Assembly (NCBI GenBank): GCA_965372135.1
Contig: CBDVBD010000027.1
Span: 1-26,589 of the forward strand
From: CBDVBD01 sp965372135
Lineage (GTDB): Bacteria; Electryoneota; RPQS01; CBDVBD01
DNA length: 26,589 bases
Reading direction: 5' to 3'
Position 1 is the first letter of the stretch, and the number at the start of each line of letters is the position of its first letter. The position numbers were made by a program, and so were the translations under genes. Below the pieces are notes generated by a model. It did no database searches and was not told where the DNA came from. It saw nothing but the letters and a program-made list of their open reading frames with translations. Shown here one piece after another: positions 1 to 8,800 of this stretch.

Positions 1-1920
1 AGAATAGGCGGCGTTCAGTACACTGACGCCGTGATCAGTTCCGAACCATTTGTTGTTTTGGGCATCTACATGCACGGTGCGAACATCTCCACCAACTGCT
101 CCATACATTGGTAGGATATTCAGGTCTTCCGGGTCAGAAGGAAGCATGGCATAATAGATTCCATCTCGAGTGGCTAACCATAGGGTTCCGGACTGATCGA
201 TTGTCATATCGTTTACATATAGTGCTTCATCAAAGCTAATTTCCACCCAGGTATAGTCGTCAACAGACCCTTCAAGGACATATATTTTCCCCGGGCTGTC
301 ATTGGGATCGCCGCCCGCGATCCATACCCGATTGAAATCATCGATCATCAGGTTTTCCTGGTGGGGGTCCAGGTTTTCGGCAAGGACAGAAAAATAGTCC
401 CAGGGGGAATTTGCAGGTGTGGGATCCGGGTTTTGCAGGTAGCTGTTGGGCACACGAATTATCATGTTACCATTATCCGCGTCACGATTTACCATCCACA
501 AGTTTCCGGAATTATCGAGTGCTATATCTTGAATTACTACATAATAAGGGATCGGTGAACCTGGAGGACGGGGGGGAATTCCTATTACCCAGGGAGTATC
601 TACTTCCGTGTAGACGTAGGGATAGAATTGGAGGGTGTCATTTGTGATTCCGGTGACTTGGATAACACCACCGCCAAAACTTCCGCCCCAAATACTTCCG
701 TACGGATCTTCGACAATGGTACGCCCTGGATTTTGGAAATATCTCACGTTATACAATGGATCCTGACGAGTCCAATTGTGCCATTGGGAATCCTCAAACA
801 AATTTAATCCGGCAAGCAATCCGTTAGTTAATTCGCTGATTCCAGTGACCCACAATCTCCGCTGGGAATCAAGGAATAGGGCGTTAATTTTGTTCCAAGA
901 AATACCGTTACGGACAATTCGATCTGACCATTGTCCATTGGAAAAATATGCCAAGGAACCCTGAATGTTCACCTTGTTTTCGTGTCCTGCCCATAGCTGG
1001 GTTTGATCGTCCTGGGTCAATGCAGCAATATTAGGGTGATCTCCACCCACTTGCTGCCAAGACGTGCCGCTCCATAAATACAAGCTGGAAACGGTCCAAG
1101 CCCACAGAGAATTGCCGAAAGCCGACAATCCCAGCACATCGATGGGATCGCCCATTTGGACGAATTGTTGTCCATTGAATTGTGCGACTCCATTTTCTGT
1201 GCCAGCGACAACGGAGCCCTGCCAACTCGCTAAGGCAACCACATTGTTACTTGGAAGCCCGTGATACAGGGTGTAGTTGGTCCATACGGTTGGCGGACTA
1301 AGAAATGATTGATTGCCGGAAGCACGAGCCAGCCCATAAAAGGTGCTTACCCAAATCCATTCATCGACTATAGCGATGTCAGACACCCGAATATTCGATT
1401 GGAATTCTACTCCGAATTGTTGTACGGTCTCCGCAACTTGCACATCACCGGCACCTTCACCCTGGCGATAAATGGTCAGACCCTGGTCGTGGGCAACCAG
1501 TATTTTGCTCCAAGCGGTATCGATGACAGTAAATTCAAAGATTTCATCCGCTAAATCTTCTCTAACAATCAGGCTGCCATCTTCAGGATCGAAGATATTT
1601 ATCTGACCGTTGGACATTCCCGCCCAGATCCTGCCCCAGAAATCCACACCGATTTGTTGGATGTTGTTGTGGGTAAGCCCTTCGGAGTTGGTCCAGACTT
1701 GAAAGTCTTGATTTTGGGTATTATAAGACATCAATCCGCCGGAGGTAGCGCACCAGATATTGCCGTCATAAAAGGCAATATCGCGGATATCGTCGGTGTT
1801 TGTGTAGCTCTGCCAACGAAATGATTGGCTTGAAGCTACAGCGACCATCAGTAACATCCCAACTATTGCCCATAGGATTCTTTCAATCACTAAGTGTGAT
1901 GTTTTAGTTGAAATAATCAT
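1..1920 (-). CDS. Secreted beta-propeller (two-component-regulator-propeller-like) protein, C-terminus outside window
   Basis: The frame from ATG 1920-1918 stays open for 640 codons to the window edge, so the end of the gene is missing. The start is supported by an AAAGGA ribosome site 8-9 nt upstream. A basic N-terminus and hydrophobic stretch (about residues 14-29, ending AVASSQ) form a signal peptide. The mature part is a chain of short WD/Reg_prop-like repeats such as GNIWCATSGGLMSYN, GSVVAGTENGVAQFNG, RRLWVTG and NKWFGTDHGVSVLN. These are typical of periplasmic or extracellular beta-propellers found in hybrid sensor kinases and in free secreted proteins of FCB bacteria. Because the C-terminus is absent, it cannot be said whether a membrane/kinase part or a sorting domain follows. 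It lies 146 bp after ribH, with no obvious terminator between them. Confidence 0.8.
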   Translation of the reverse strand, partial: MIISTKTSHLVIERILWAIVGMLLMVAVASSQSFRWQSYTNTDDIRDIAFYDGNIWCATSGGLMSYNTQNQDFQVWTNSEGLTHNNIQQIGVDFWGRIWAGMSNGQINIFDPEDGSLIVREDLADEIFEFTVIDTAWSKILVAHDQGLTIYRQGEGAGDVQVAETVQQFGVEFQSNIRVSDIAIVDEWIWVSTFYGLARASGNQSFLSPPTVWTNYTLYHGLPSNNVVALASWQGSVVAGTENGVAQFNGQQFVQMGDPIDVLGLSAFGNSLWAWTVSSLYLWSGTSWQQVGGDHPNIAALTQDDQTQLWAGHENKVNIQGSLAYFSNGQWSDRIVRNGISWNKINALFLDSQRRLWVTGISELTNGLLAGLNLFEDSQWHNWTRQDPLYNVRYFQNPGRTIVEDPYGSIWGGSFGGGVIQVTGITNDTLQFYPYVYTEVDTPWVIGIPPRPPGSPIPYYVVIQDIALDNSGNLWMVNRDADNGNMIIRVPNSYLQNPDPTPANSPWDYFSVLAENLDPHQENLMIDDFNRVWIAGGDPNDSPGKIYVLEGSVDDYTWVEISFDEALYVNDMTIDQSGTLWLATRDGIYYAMLPSDPEDLNILPMYGAVGGDVRTVHVDAQNNKWFGTDHGVSVLNAAYS

Positions 1921-2066
1921 TGGATGTTTCCTTTTGGTCGAATGAAGTTATTGGAGAAACAATGTTAAAGTTATCAGGTGATTTGTAAAAACAGCTTCAG
2001 ATGATGAGATAGGCAGGCATTTCAATAACTTACAGAATAACATAGTGTTGTTTTTGTGTTACATTA

Positions 2067-2537
2067 TTATTTTCGGATTTTGTGCCACAGGTCTGCCATT
2101 TCCATGGCGGATTGTGCCGCTGCGAAACCTTTGTTTCCACCTTTTGTACCGGCACGTTCGATGGCTTGTTCCAGTGTATCCGCGGTAATCAATCCGAAAA
2201 TGGTGGGGATTTTGTGAGTTAAGCCAACCTGTGCGATGCCTTTAGTGACTTCGGCTGCAATTAGGTCAAAATGTGGGGTATCGCCACGGATTAGGGCACC
2301 GAGGCAAATTACTGCATCGTATTTGCCGGTAGCTGCCAGTTGGGCTGCAGTGATGGGTAGTTCGAAACTACCGGGGACCCATACAGTGTCGATGGATTCT
2401 TGGTCGGCATGATGACGAACCAAGCAATCCATAGCTCCCTCAAGCAGCCGATTAGAAATAAATTCGTTGAAACGGCTGACGACAATTGCAAAGTGACGGT
2501 CAGCCGCCGTTAGACGACCTTCAAATACTGGACTCAT
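2067..2537 (-). CDS. ribH: 6,7-dimethyl-8-ribityllumazine synthase
   Basis: This is the penultimate enzyme of riboflavin synthesis. It condenses 5-amino-6-ribitylamino-uracil with dihydroxybutanone phosphate in the cytosol, usually as a pentamer or 60-mer. The 156 residues match the usual length. Visible motifs are VVSRFNEFIS (19-28), VPGSFE (54-59), the phosphate/catalytic segment ALIRGDTPHFD with His89, and the C-terminal AGTKGGNKGFAAAQSAMEM. The ATG at 2537 is chosen over an in-frame upstream start because a full AGGAGG (2542-2547) sits 4 nt before it and the protein then aligns with the family from its first residues. It is the last gene of the housekeeping run, 34 nt after ftsY. No other rib gene is in the window. 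Confidence 0.96.
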   Translation of the reverse strand: MSPVFEGRLTAADRHFAIVVSRFNEFISNRLLEGAMDCLVRHHADQESIDTVWVPGSFELPITAAQLAATGKYDAVICLGALIRGDTPHFDLIAAEVTKGIAQVGLTHKIPTIFGLITADTLEQAIERAGTKGGNKGFAAAQSAMEMADLWHKIRK

Positions 2538-2571
2538 CACGCCTCCTAAGGCTATTTTGACAGAGTGGAAA

Positions 2572-3477
2572 TTATCGGGTGAGTAGAGCGTCGATATATG
2601 TATTAACTTGGAACGGTTCCAAATCCTCGGGTTTCTCTCCGATACCGATATATTCAACAGGTATCCCTTGTTCTCGATGGATCGCCAGTGCAATGCCTCC
2701 CTTAGAAGTTCCGTCCAATTTAGTTAATACTAGACCCGATACTGCGGATGTACGGTGGAACTCACGTGCCTGGGCTAACGCATTCTGCCCGGTAGTAGCA
2801 TCCAGCACTAACAAGACTTCATGGGGTGCTTCGGGCATTTGCTTTTTCAATACACGGGATATCTTCTCCAGCTCGTTCATTAAGTTGGCTTTCGTGTGCA
2901 AGCGACCAGCGGTATCAACCAGCAGCACATCAATGCCCCGAGCCCGGGCAGCCGATAAAGCATCATAAGCCACCGAAGCGGCATCGGCTCCGGTGTCCTG
3001 TTTTACAATATCCGCACCGATCCGTTGTGCCCACAGTTGCAGTTGTTCAATGGCGGCGGCACGGAACGTATCACAGGCGGCGACCATCACGGATTTCCCA
3101 TTCCGGCGATACAGATAAGCCAGCTTACCAGCGGTGGTGGTTTTACCGCTGCCATTTACCCCCACCAGTAAAATTACCTTTGGCTTTGAAGAATTGTTTG
3201 ATGGTGCAACTGGGGCATCTCCGCCCATCTGAGATTTCAGTTCTGATTTTAGAATTTCCCAGGGGTCGGTTTTTTCTTCACGGAAACGTTTCACAACCGC
3301 ATCCAATAATTCTTCGGTGGCTGCTACTCCCAAATCGCTGGCGATCAATATTTCTTCAAGTTCCTCGATAACGTCGTCACTTAGTGATTTTCTTCCAGCA
3401 AGGACACCGGAGATGCGGCTTGTCAAAGATTCTGAGGTTTTCTTTAGTCCTTTGCGGAAACGATCAAGCAACGCCAT
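2572..3477 (-). CDS. ftsY: Signal recognition particle receptor FtsY
   Basis: SRP-receptor GTPase that docks ribosome-nascent-chain/SRP complexes at the inner membrane. The N domain (about 1-85) is followed by the G domain with P-loop GVNGSGKT (106-113), DTFRAAAIEQL (136-146), DTAGR (188-192), TKLDGTSKGG (252-261) and GEKPEDLEPF (280-289). The last of these separates FtsY from Ffh. At 301 aa it has no acidic A domain, so membrane contact probably relies on the short basic amphipathic N-terminus (MALLDRFRKGLKKT). It starts 6 nt after the nadK stop and is probably translated with it. A TsaD/MtaB-type cluster often seen beside ftsY is absent. Confidence 0.96.
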   Translation of the reverse strand: MALLDRFRKGLKKTSESLTSRISGVLAGRKSLSDDVIEELEEILIASDLGVAATEELLDAVVKRFREEKTDPWEILKSELKSQMGGDAPVAPSNNSSKPKVILLVGVNGSGKTTTAGKLAYLYRRNGKSVMVAACDTFRAAAIEQLQLWAQRIGADIVKQDTGADAASVAYDALSAARARGIDVLLVDTAGRLHTKANLMNELEKISRVLKKQMPEAPHEVLLVLDATTGQNALAQAREFHRTSAVSGLVLTKLDGTSKGGIALAIHREQGIPVEYIGIGEKPEDLEPFQVNTYIDALLTR

Positions 3478-3483
3478 AAGTTC

Positions 3484-4377
3484 TCAATCCCCCCAATTCA
3501 GCTTTTCACGCAGGACATCATAAAAGTATCGTCCGGGAAAACGCACCAACTGCATAGGATACTTGGCTTTTTTTATGGTGACCTTTACCCCCGAAGGCTG
3601 ACGGGTACCTTCCAGACCATCGACAGTCACCATGACCGCTGCTTTATCGGGCGTCACTTCCACTTCGATGACTTTATCATCCCGCACGACTATGGGACGA
3701 TTTGCCAGAGTGTGGGGACAGATAGGTGCCAGGATAATAGCATTCATAGTCGGTTCCAGGATCGGTCCACCGGTAGATAACGAGTAGGCAGTGGAACCGG
3801 TGGGAGTCGCAACTATCAGTCCGTCAGCGGTATAGGTATTCAGGTATTTGCCATCGATACTGGTTTTGAGTTGTATGGTCCGAGGGTATCCCGCTTTGTC
3901 AATGGAGACTTCATTCAGCGCATGGTAAATTTGGGATCCGTCATTTATTTTCGCTTCCAATACCAGACGATTTTCCACAATATAATCCCCACGCAAGAGC
4001 GCATCGGTACGATCGAAGAGTTCATCCAAGGATACTTCCGCCAGATACCCAAGTCCGCCAAGGTTTACGCCCAGGATCGGGATGAGTTGTTTTACCGCTA
4101 AATGGGTTGTAGATAGAAACGTTCCGTCCCCACCAAAGGATAGCAGCAAATCGCATTGTTTCGCTATTTCCTCGGCGGAATAGGTTGTAGATTCGCGGTC
4201 ATTGATTGCCTGTGCGGTCTCCGATTCCAGAATGAAAGGGAAATCGATCTCCCGCAATCGGGTGAGATACCGGGGCAGGACGTCCACTAACTCCGACTTT
4301 TGTGTGTTCCCAATCAGTCCAAGAACCTTAGGAGGGTGCACGCCCAATAATTTGGAATCGCTCACACGTCTCTCCAT
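3484..4377 (-). CDS. nadK: NAD(+) kinase
   Basis: Phosphorylates NAD to NADP in the cytosol. The 297-residue frame carries the family signatures GGDGTFL (82-88), NLGGLGYLAEV (105-115), NEVSIDKA (155-162) and TPTGSTAYSLSTGGPI (191-206). The start is uncertain. ATG 4377 has no ribosome site before it, whereas GTG 4365 (residue V5) is preceded by GGAGAG about 4-6 nt upstream and would give a 293-aa protein; the second is perhaps more likely. It lies 63 nt after dxs and 6 nt before ftsY. The neighbourhood xseAB-dxs-nadK is common in bacteria, which supports the call. Confidence 0.95.
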   Translation of the reverse strand: MERRVSDSKLLGVHPPKVLGLIGNTQKSELVDVLPRYLTRLREIDFPFILESETAQAINDRESTTYSAEEIAKQCDLLLSFGGDGTFLSTTHLAVKQLIPILGVNLGGLGYLAEVSLDELFDRTDALLRGDYIVENRLVLEAKINDGSQIYHALNEVSIDKAGYPRTIQLKTSIDGKYLNTYTADGLIVATPTGSTAYSLSTGGPILEPTMNAIILAPICPHTLANRPIVVRDDKVIEVEVTPDKAAVMVTVDGLEGTRQPSGVKVTIKKAKYPMQLVRFPGRYFYDVLREKLNWGD

Positions 4378-4440
4378 TAATAACAGAACTGGTTGTTCAT
4401 CTAAGAGATGCGGTCAATAATGGTGTGGTTTTCGGCGATA

Positions 4441-6405
4441 TTATTTACCGGTGGATTTCCTGTTCAAAACAGGATTGCTATCGCCGTGTACAGCCATGTT
4501 ATGCAAGAAATTAACCGGAATTACTTTCTTTTTGTCACGGAACATGTCCCGTGCCGCCAACATCAACCCGTCCACATCTAATCCCAAGTCTCGAAACAGT
4601 TGCGATTCATGCCCATGTGGTACAAAATAATCCGGTAATCCTAAACGCAAGACTTGGATGCCGGGAGTTGCGTAATCCGCCAGGAATTCCAATACCGCAC
4701 TGCCATATCCGCCATGGACTACGTTATCTTCAATGGTGATCCAGCGGGGATATTTTTCGGTTAGCTGCATCAGCAGCGTTTCGTCTAAAGGTTTGATGAA
4801 CCGGGCGTTGATAACAGCGACATCCAAACCTTTCTCCGACAACTGTTCTGCGGCTTGTAGTGTGGTTTTTACCATTCTGCCAACTGCCAGGATCACCCCA
4901 TCAGACCCTTCTCGCAACCATTGCGCACTCCCGATGGGGATTTTTTCAAATGATCGTGGTTCGGCGGGCATGATAGTATTTCCTCTTGGATACCTCAAGG
5001 CAATAGGACCGCTTCTGTAGGCGACTGCTGTGGCGAGCATGTTCTCCAGTTCAACGCCATCGCTGGGAGCCATGACCACCATATTGGGAATGTGTCGCAG
5101 ATATGACAAGTCGAAGGTTCCGTGGTGAGTTGGTCCGTCAGCTCCGACTAAGCCAGCGCGATCCATAGCGAAAACCACGGGCAGATTCTGCAGCGCCACA
5201 TCGTGTACGATCTGGTCGTAGGCACGCTGCAAGAAGGTTGAATAGATGGCTACCACCGGTCGGAATCCCTGGCTGGCAAGTCCGGCAGCCATCGTCACAG
5301 CATGGGCTTCGGCGATGCCAACGTCATAAAAGCGATCCGGGAATTCTTCTTGGAAGTGAATCAAGCCGGTGCCATCCGCCATGGCGGCGGTAATCCCCAA
5401 AATGGCAGGATTATCCTTCGCCAGGCGGCACATTGCTTTCCCGAATACATCACTGTAGCTGGAACCTTTATGGGATCCGTTAGACATACCAGTGGAGGTC
5501 TCGAAGGATCCAACTCCGTGAAATTTCGTGGCATTTTCTTCGGCGAACCGGTATCCCTTGCCTTTCGTGGTCAGGACATGGAGAAACAAGGGACCTTTCA
5601 GTTTTTTCACCTGATTTAGAACCCGAACCAGCAATTCGACATCGTGACCATCCAACGGTCCTATATACCGGAAACCCATATTTTCGAACAGACGTCCAGA
5701 AGTTACGATGGCTTTGATTCCGGAATCGACTCTTTGAACGGCACGGCGAATATCATCGCCACGGGGGAGTTTGCCCGTCAAGTCCCAAATGTCTTTCTTT
5801 AGGCGGTTGAACCTGGGATCGGTAATGAGGAACGTAAAGTATTTAGACAAGGCGCCGACATTGGGGGAAATCGACATCAAGTTGTCATTGAGGATGACGA
5901 TGAAATTTTTTCCAGAGGCTCCGGCGTTATTCAAGCCTTCGAATGCTAATCCACCGGTCATGGAGCCGTCACCGATTACGGAAATCACATGGTATTTTTC
6001 ATCCAGTAGGTCGCGAGCGCATACCATTCCATACCCAGCGGAAATCGAGGTGGAGGCGTGCCCAACGCCGTAGCTATCATGAGGGCTCTCGTTGGGAGTG
6101 GGAAACCCCGAGATTCCCTTGTACTGCCGATTGGTATGAAACTCTTCGCGACGACCGGTAAGGATTTTGTGGGCATAGGCTTGATGTCCAACATCCCAGA
6201 TAATACGATCCAGGGGGGAATCGAATACCACATGCAGGGCAATCGCCAACTCCACCACTCCGAGAGATGGGGCTAAATGCCCGCCCGATTTCGAAACGGT
6301 TTCGATGATAAATTCCCGAATCTCGGCGGCTAAGGGTTTCCACTGATCGGGAGACAAGGTTTTCAGGTCGTCGGGTGAATTTATTTTTTCGAGTAATGAT
6401 TCCAT
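4441..6405 (-). CDS. dxs: 1-deoxy-D-xylulose-5-phosphate synthase
   Basis: First, TPP-dependent enzyme of the MEP isoprenoid pathway: pyruvate plus glyceraldehyde 3-phosphate gives DXP. The length of 654 aa is normal. Seen in order are the active-site segment WDVGHQAYAHKILTGR, the TPP motif GDGSMTGGLAFEGLNNAG with ILNDN, the substrate part DRAGLVGADGPTHHGTFDLS and the transketolase C-terminal domain with RYPRG and IEDNVVHGGYGS. The ATG at 6405 follows AGAGGAT at good spacing. It sits between xseB and nadK. The farnesyl diphosphate synthase gene (ispA) that often separates xseB from dxs is missing. The C-terminal extension after residue 620 is short and unremarkable. Confidence 0.97.
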   Translation of the reverse strand: MESLLEKINSPDDLKTLSPDQWKPLAAEIREFIIETVSKSGGHLAPSLGVVELAIALHVVFDSPLDRIIWDVGHQAYAHKILTGRREEFHTNRQYKGISGFPTPNESPHDSYGVGHASTSISAGYGMVCARDLLDEKYHVISVIGDGSMTGGLAFEGLNNAGASGKNFIVILNDNLMSISPNVGALSKYFTFLITDPRFNRLKKDIWDLTGKLPRGDDIRRAVQRVDSGIKAIVTSGRLFENMGFRYIGPLDGHDVELLVRVLNQVKKLKGPLFLHVLTTKGKGYRFAEENATKFHGVGSFETSTGMSNGSHKGSSYSDVFGKAMCRLAKDNPAILGITAAMADGTGLIHFQEEFPDRFYDVGIAEAHAVTMAAGLASQGFRPVVAIYSTFLQRAYDQIVHDVALQNLPVVFAMDRAGLVGADGPTHHGTFDLSYLRHIPNMVVMAPSDGVELENMLATAVAYRSGPIALRYPRGNTIMPAEPRSFEKIPIGSAQWLREGSDGVILAVGRMVKTTLQAAEQLSEKGLDVAVINARFIKPLDETLLMQLTEKYPRWITIEDNVVHGGYGSAVLEFLADYATPGIQVLRLGLPDYFVPHGHESQLFRDLGLDVDGLMLAARDMFRDKKKVIPVNFLHNMAVHGDSNPVLNRKSTGK

Positions 6406-6468
6406 ATTATCCTCTATGGGTGGACGCTCATCGTATCTATTCTTAGTCGCTAATCAACAGTCGGGTAA

Positions 6469-6714
6469 TCAGATAGCGGATTTATCTTCCGGTTCCTGCG
6501 ATTCCTTGATAATTGGAAGCCCGTTATTGTCTTTTTCCAGTATTTTCAGCTTTTTCCCAGCCTCGTTTAATTTCCCTTGGCAGAATTTCAACAGTTTTTG
6601 TCCTTCTCCAAAAAGCTCCAGCGCTTTCTCGAGGGCGATTTCCCCTTTTTCCATCGATTCAACGATGGCTTCCAATCGGGTGACGGCTGATTCGAATGTT
6701 AAATCTTTATCCAT
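6469..6714 (-). CDS. xseB: Exodeoxyribonuclease VII small subunit
   Basis: Small subunit of the bidirectional single-strand exonuclease ExoVII; several copies bind each XseA. The 81 aa are a helical coiled coil with the family core FESAVTRLEAIVESMEKG, then LEKALELFGEGQKLLKFC. The start at 6714 lies 1 nt after the xseA stop, giving translational coupling. An in-frame start 12 codons upstream, inside xseA, is less likely. The C-terminal tail (about 60-81) is longer and more acidic than usual but harmless. The next gene, dxs, begins 63 nt on. Confidence 0.92.
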   Translation of the reverse strand: MDKDLTFESAVTRLEAIVESMEKGEIALEKALELFGEGQKLLKFCQGKLNEAGKKLKILEKDNNGLPIIKESQEPEDKSAI

Positions 6715-6715
6715 T

Positions 6716-7909
6716 TTATGACTCAAGCACTTCTGCTTCGATTTCACCACGATGCAAGGTAATCGATAATTTATCGCCTTTTGATACGGAACGATTGTCC
6801 CGGAGCACTTCGTTTTCCGGAAGTCGTCGCGTAATGCTGTAACCTCTTCTGAGGACTCCGGTAGGATCCAGGACTTTCAATGCGGTTTCCAAGTGATGAT
6901 GTTGTTCTTTTCGATCGGTGACGAACCTGGTGATACCGAGACGGAATCGTTGTTCCAATTCGTCCAACCGTTGATTTTGGTTTCGGACCAATTCCACTGG
7001 ACGTTGGAACGCCCAATGATTTGCCAATGCCTTTAATCGATCTCGGTTCCGGTCGAAGATGGCTGCTAACGCACTTGAAATACGTTCGCCAAACTGCTGT
7101 AGTTGTGCTGATAACTCCCGGGAATCCCTGATTACGATTTCCGCAGCAGCAGACGGGGTCGGTGCCCGCAGGTCAGCAGCCAAATCACACAGGGTAATAT
7201 CCACTTCATGACCAACAGCAGATACAACAGGGATTTTCGAATCCGCCACTGCCCGGACTACAGCTTCTTCGTTGAACGCCCAAAGGTCTTCCAAGGAGCC
7301 ACCACCCCGACCGACAATCATTACATCGATTTGCCCCCATTGGTTGAATTCCTTAATGCCTTTAGCAATATCTTCGGCAGCGCCATCACCCTGGACTTGA
7401 GTAGGTCGAAGGATCAGGTCAATCTCCCGCCAACGACGGCGTGCCACGGTGACGATGTCACGGATAGCTGCGCCGGTGGGGGAGGTTACAATGCCTATCC
7501 GTCTGGGGAATGATGGTATAGGGCATTTTTTTTCGACATCGAACAGCCCCTCGTCAGCCAGCTTCTTTTTTAACTGCTCATAGGCAAGGGCAAGTTCCCC
7601 GATGCCTGCTAACTGCAGGGTATAGACATCGAATTGATAGCGCCCACCTTTTTCATAAATTGTCAAGCGTCCCTGGACGGTAACTTTCAAGCCGTCCCGG
7701 ATGCGAATCGGAATATTATTGCCTCTTCCACGCCACAGGACGCAGGACAACTGACTATGTGCATCTTTTAAGGTGAAGTACTGGTGTCCGGAACTATGTA
7801 ACGTATATCCGGAGACTTCGCCTACGACCCACAGTGCGGGGAAATTTGCTTCAATCACCGATCGGATCTGACGGGTGATTTCAGCGACTGTGTATACCCT
7901 ATCCGCCAT
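6716..7909 (-). CDS. xseA: Exodeoxyribonuclease VII large subunit
   Basis: Catalytic subunit of ExoVII, which degrades single-stranded DNA from both ends into short oligonucleotides. The N-terminal OB-fold (about 1-105) contains VVGEVSGYTLHSSGHQYFTL and CVLWRG. The catalytic domain has GIVTSPTGAAIRDI, VGRGGGSLEDLWAFN and SAVGHEVD, followed by a long helical region and the C-terminal GYSITR. At 397 aa it is slightly shorter than the usual 400-450. The start codon overlaps the stop of the upstream DUF2905 gene (TAATG), showing an operon. Confidence 0.96.
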   Translation of the reverse strand: MADRVYTVAEITRQIRSVIEANFPALWVVGEVSGYTLHSSGHQYFTLKDAHSQLSCVLWRGRGNNIPIRIRDGLKVTVQGRLTIYEKGGRYQFDVYTLQLAGIGELALAYEQLKKKLADEGLFDVEKKCPIPSFPRRIGIVTSPTGAAIRDIVTVARRRWREIDLILRPTQVQGDGAAEDIAKGIKEFNQWGQIDVMIVGRGGGSLEDLWAFNEEAVVRAVADSKIPVVSAVGHEVDITLCDLAADLRAPTPSAAAEIVIRDSRELSAQLQQFGERISSALAAIFDRNRDRLKALANHWAFQRPVELVRNQNQRLDELEQRFRLGITRFVTDRKEQHHHLETALKVLDPTGVLRRGYSITRRLPENEVLRDNRSVSKGDKLSITLHRGEIEAEVLES

Positions 7910-8127
7910 TATTTGCGACTAAAGAATGACAATATTATTGACAGTATTATGCTTAACACCAGGCAAGTGGCTAAAGGAAAGATAATCCGGATATTTTTCC
8001 CTTGAAAATGGATGTCTCCAGGCAATTTCCCCAGCCAGGGAATTTTAGGTCCCAGCCACAAAACGATACCGGTTATAATAAGGAACAGCCCAATCAGAAT
8101 CAAGAATTTACCGATCGGTACAGTCAT
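7909..8127 (-). CDS. DUF2905 family small membrane protein
   Basis: A 72-aa protein with two hydrophobic segments (about 6-26 and 46-68). Between them is the conserved segment PWLGKLPGDIHFQGKN, the hallmark of DUF2905, then FPL and LSIILS. Function is unknown in this family. It is predicted to sit in the inner membrane with both ends on one side. It lies 11 nt after the phosphoesterase gene and overlaps xseA by one base. The ribosome site before ATG 8127 is weak, so it may depend on coupling. Confidence 0.85.
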   Translation of the reverse strand: MTVPIGKFLILIGLFLIITGIVLWLGPKIPWLGKLPGDIHFQGKNIRIIFPLATCLVLSIILSIILSFFSRK

Positions 8128-8138
8128 AATAAGCTGTC

Positions 8139-8624
8139 TTAAGCAGGTAGTTCTACAATTTCTCCGTGAACAGATCCCCGATCAATGGTTAATAATCCAT
8201 ACGTATTCATTGACTGAAAACGATTCGCGGTAGGGCTACCAGGATTCATTACTAACACGTCGCCAATCATTTGCCGATTTGGTTTGTGAGCATGCCCATA
8301 GACGACAGCTTGTACATCAGGAAACTCTAAGACTGACCGTCGTGCCATACCAAACGGCGTACCGATTCCATGGATTAGTCCAATCTTGACCCCATCAATT
8401 TCAACTACTTGTTTCAAAGGCAGACGTCCGCGCAAAGCTGCTTCGTCGCTATTACCGCGCACTGCTTTCAGATGTCCGATCCCATTCAGAAAATCATATA
8501 TTTCAGAGCTAACGAAATCTCCAGCATGGAGAATCAATTCTGAAGAATTAGCCACATTTATAAGTTCCGGTGGTAATTCAGAAGGATCAGATAAGTGGGT
8601 ATCAGCGGTTATTAAAATTTGCAT
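8139..8624 (-). CDS. YfcE/MJ0936-type metallophosphoesterase
   Basis: Small two-metal calcineurin-like phosphodiesterase of the YfcE group. All metal ligands are visible in the 161-aa protein: D8 and H10 (TADTH), D36 (AGD), N58 (GNSD), H85 (IHG), H111 and H113 (GHAH). The ATG at 8624 gives the family's natural N-terminus (MQILITADTH). A TTG nine codons earlier is in frame but adds unlike residues. The physiological substrate is not known; members act on model phosphodiesters. It begins 27 nt after the tiny ribosomal-type gene and 11 nt before DUF2905. Confidence 0.9.
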   Translation of the reverse strand: MQILITADTHLSDPSELPPELINVANSSELILHAGDFVSSEIYDFLNGIGHLKAVRGNSDEAALRGRLPLKQVVEIDGVKIGLIHGIGTPFGMARRSVLEFPDVQAVVYGHAHKPNRQMIGDVLVMNPGSPTANRFQSMNTYGLLTIDRGSVHGEIVELPA

Positions 8625-8651
8625 ATTCCCCACACCCTTAGATATGCACAA

Positions 8652-8741
8652 TTATTTCTTTTTGTGTCGATTCTTCCGCAAGCGTTTTTTCCGCTTGTGG
8701 GTAGCCATTTTGGCTCGTTTTCTCTTCTTACCGCAGGGCAA
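8652..8741 (-). CDS. bS22-like / AURKAIP1-COX24 domain ribosomal peptide, TTG start
   Basis: A 29-residue, extremely basic peptide read from TTG 8741-8739: residues 2-20 are PCGKKRKRAKMATHKRKKR, then LRKNRHKKK and TAA. This matches what I recall of the COX24/AURKAIP1-type small-subunit protein annotated in Bacteroidota and relatives, which begins MPSGKKRKRHK. The TTG start is chosen because GGAGGAGG (8747-8754) lies exactly 5 nt before it and homologues begin at this residue. An in-frame ATG five codons earlier (8756) overlaps that ribosome site and has none of its own. It lies 59 nt after the HU gene. It is too short for ordinary gene callers and easily missed. Confidence 0.85.
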   Translation of the reverse strand: MPCGKKRKRAKMATHKRKKRLRKNRHKKK

Positions 8742-8800
8742 TAGTGCCTCCTCCATCATGAATTATTATTTTGAAAAGTAAGTTTTTATCTTTATGGTTT

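Noticed and set aside
2826..3371. 181-codon plus-strand frame
   Set aside because: It is antisense to ftsY, whose GTPase motifs are complete; low-complexity, proline/histidine-rich shadow translation.
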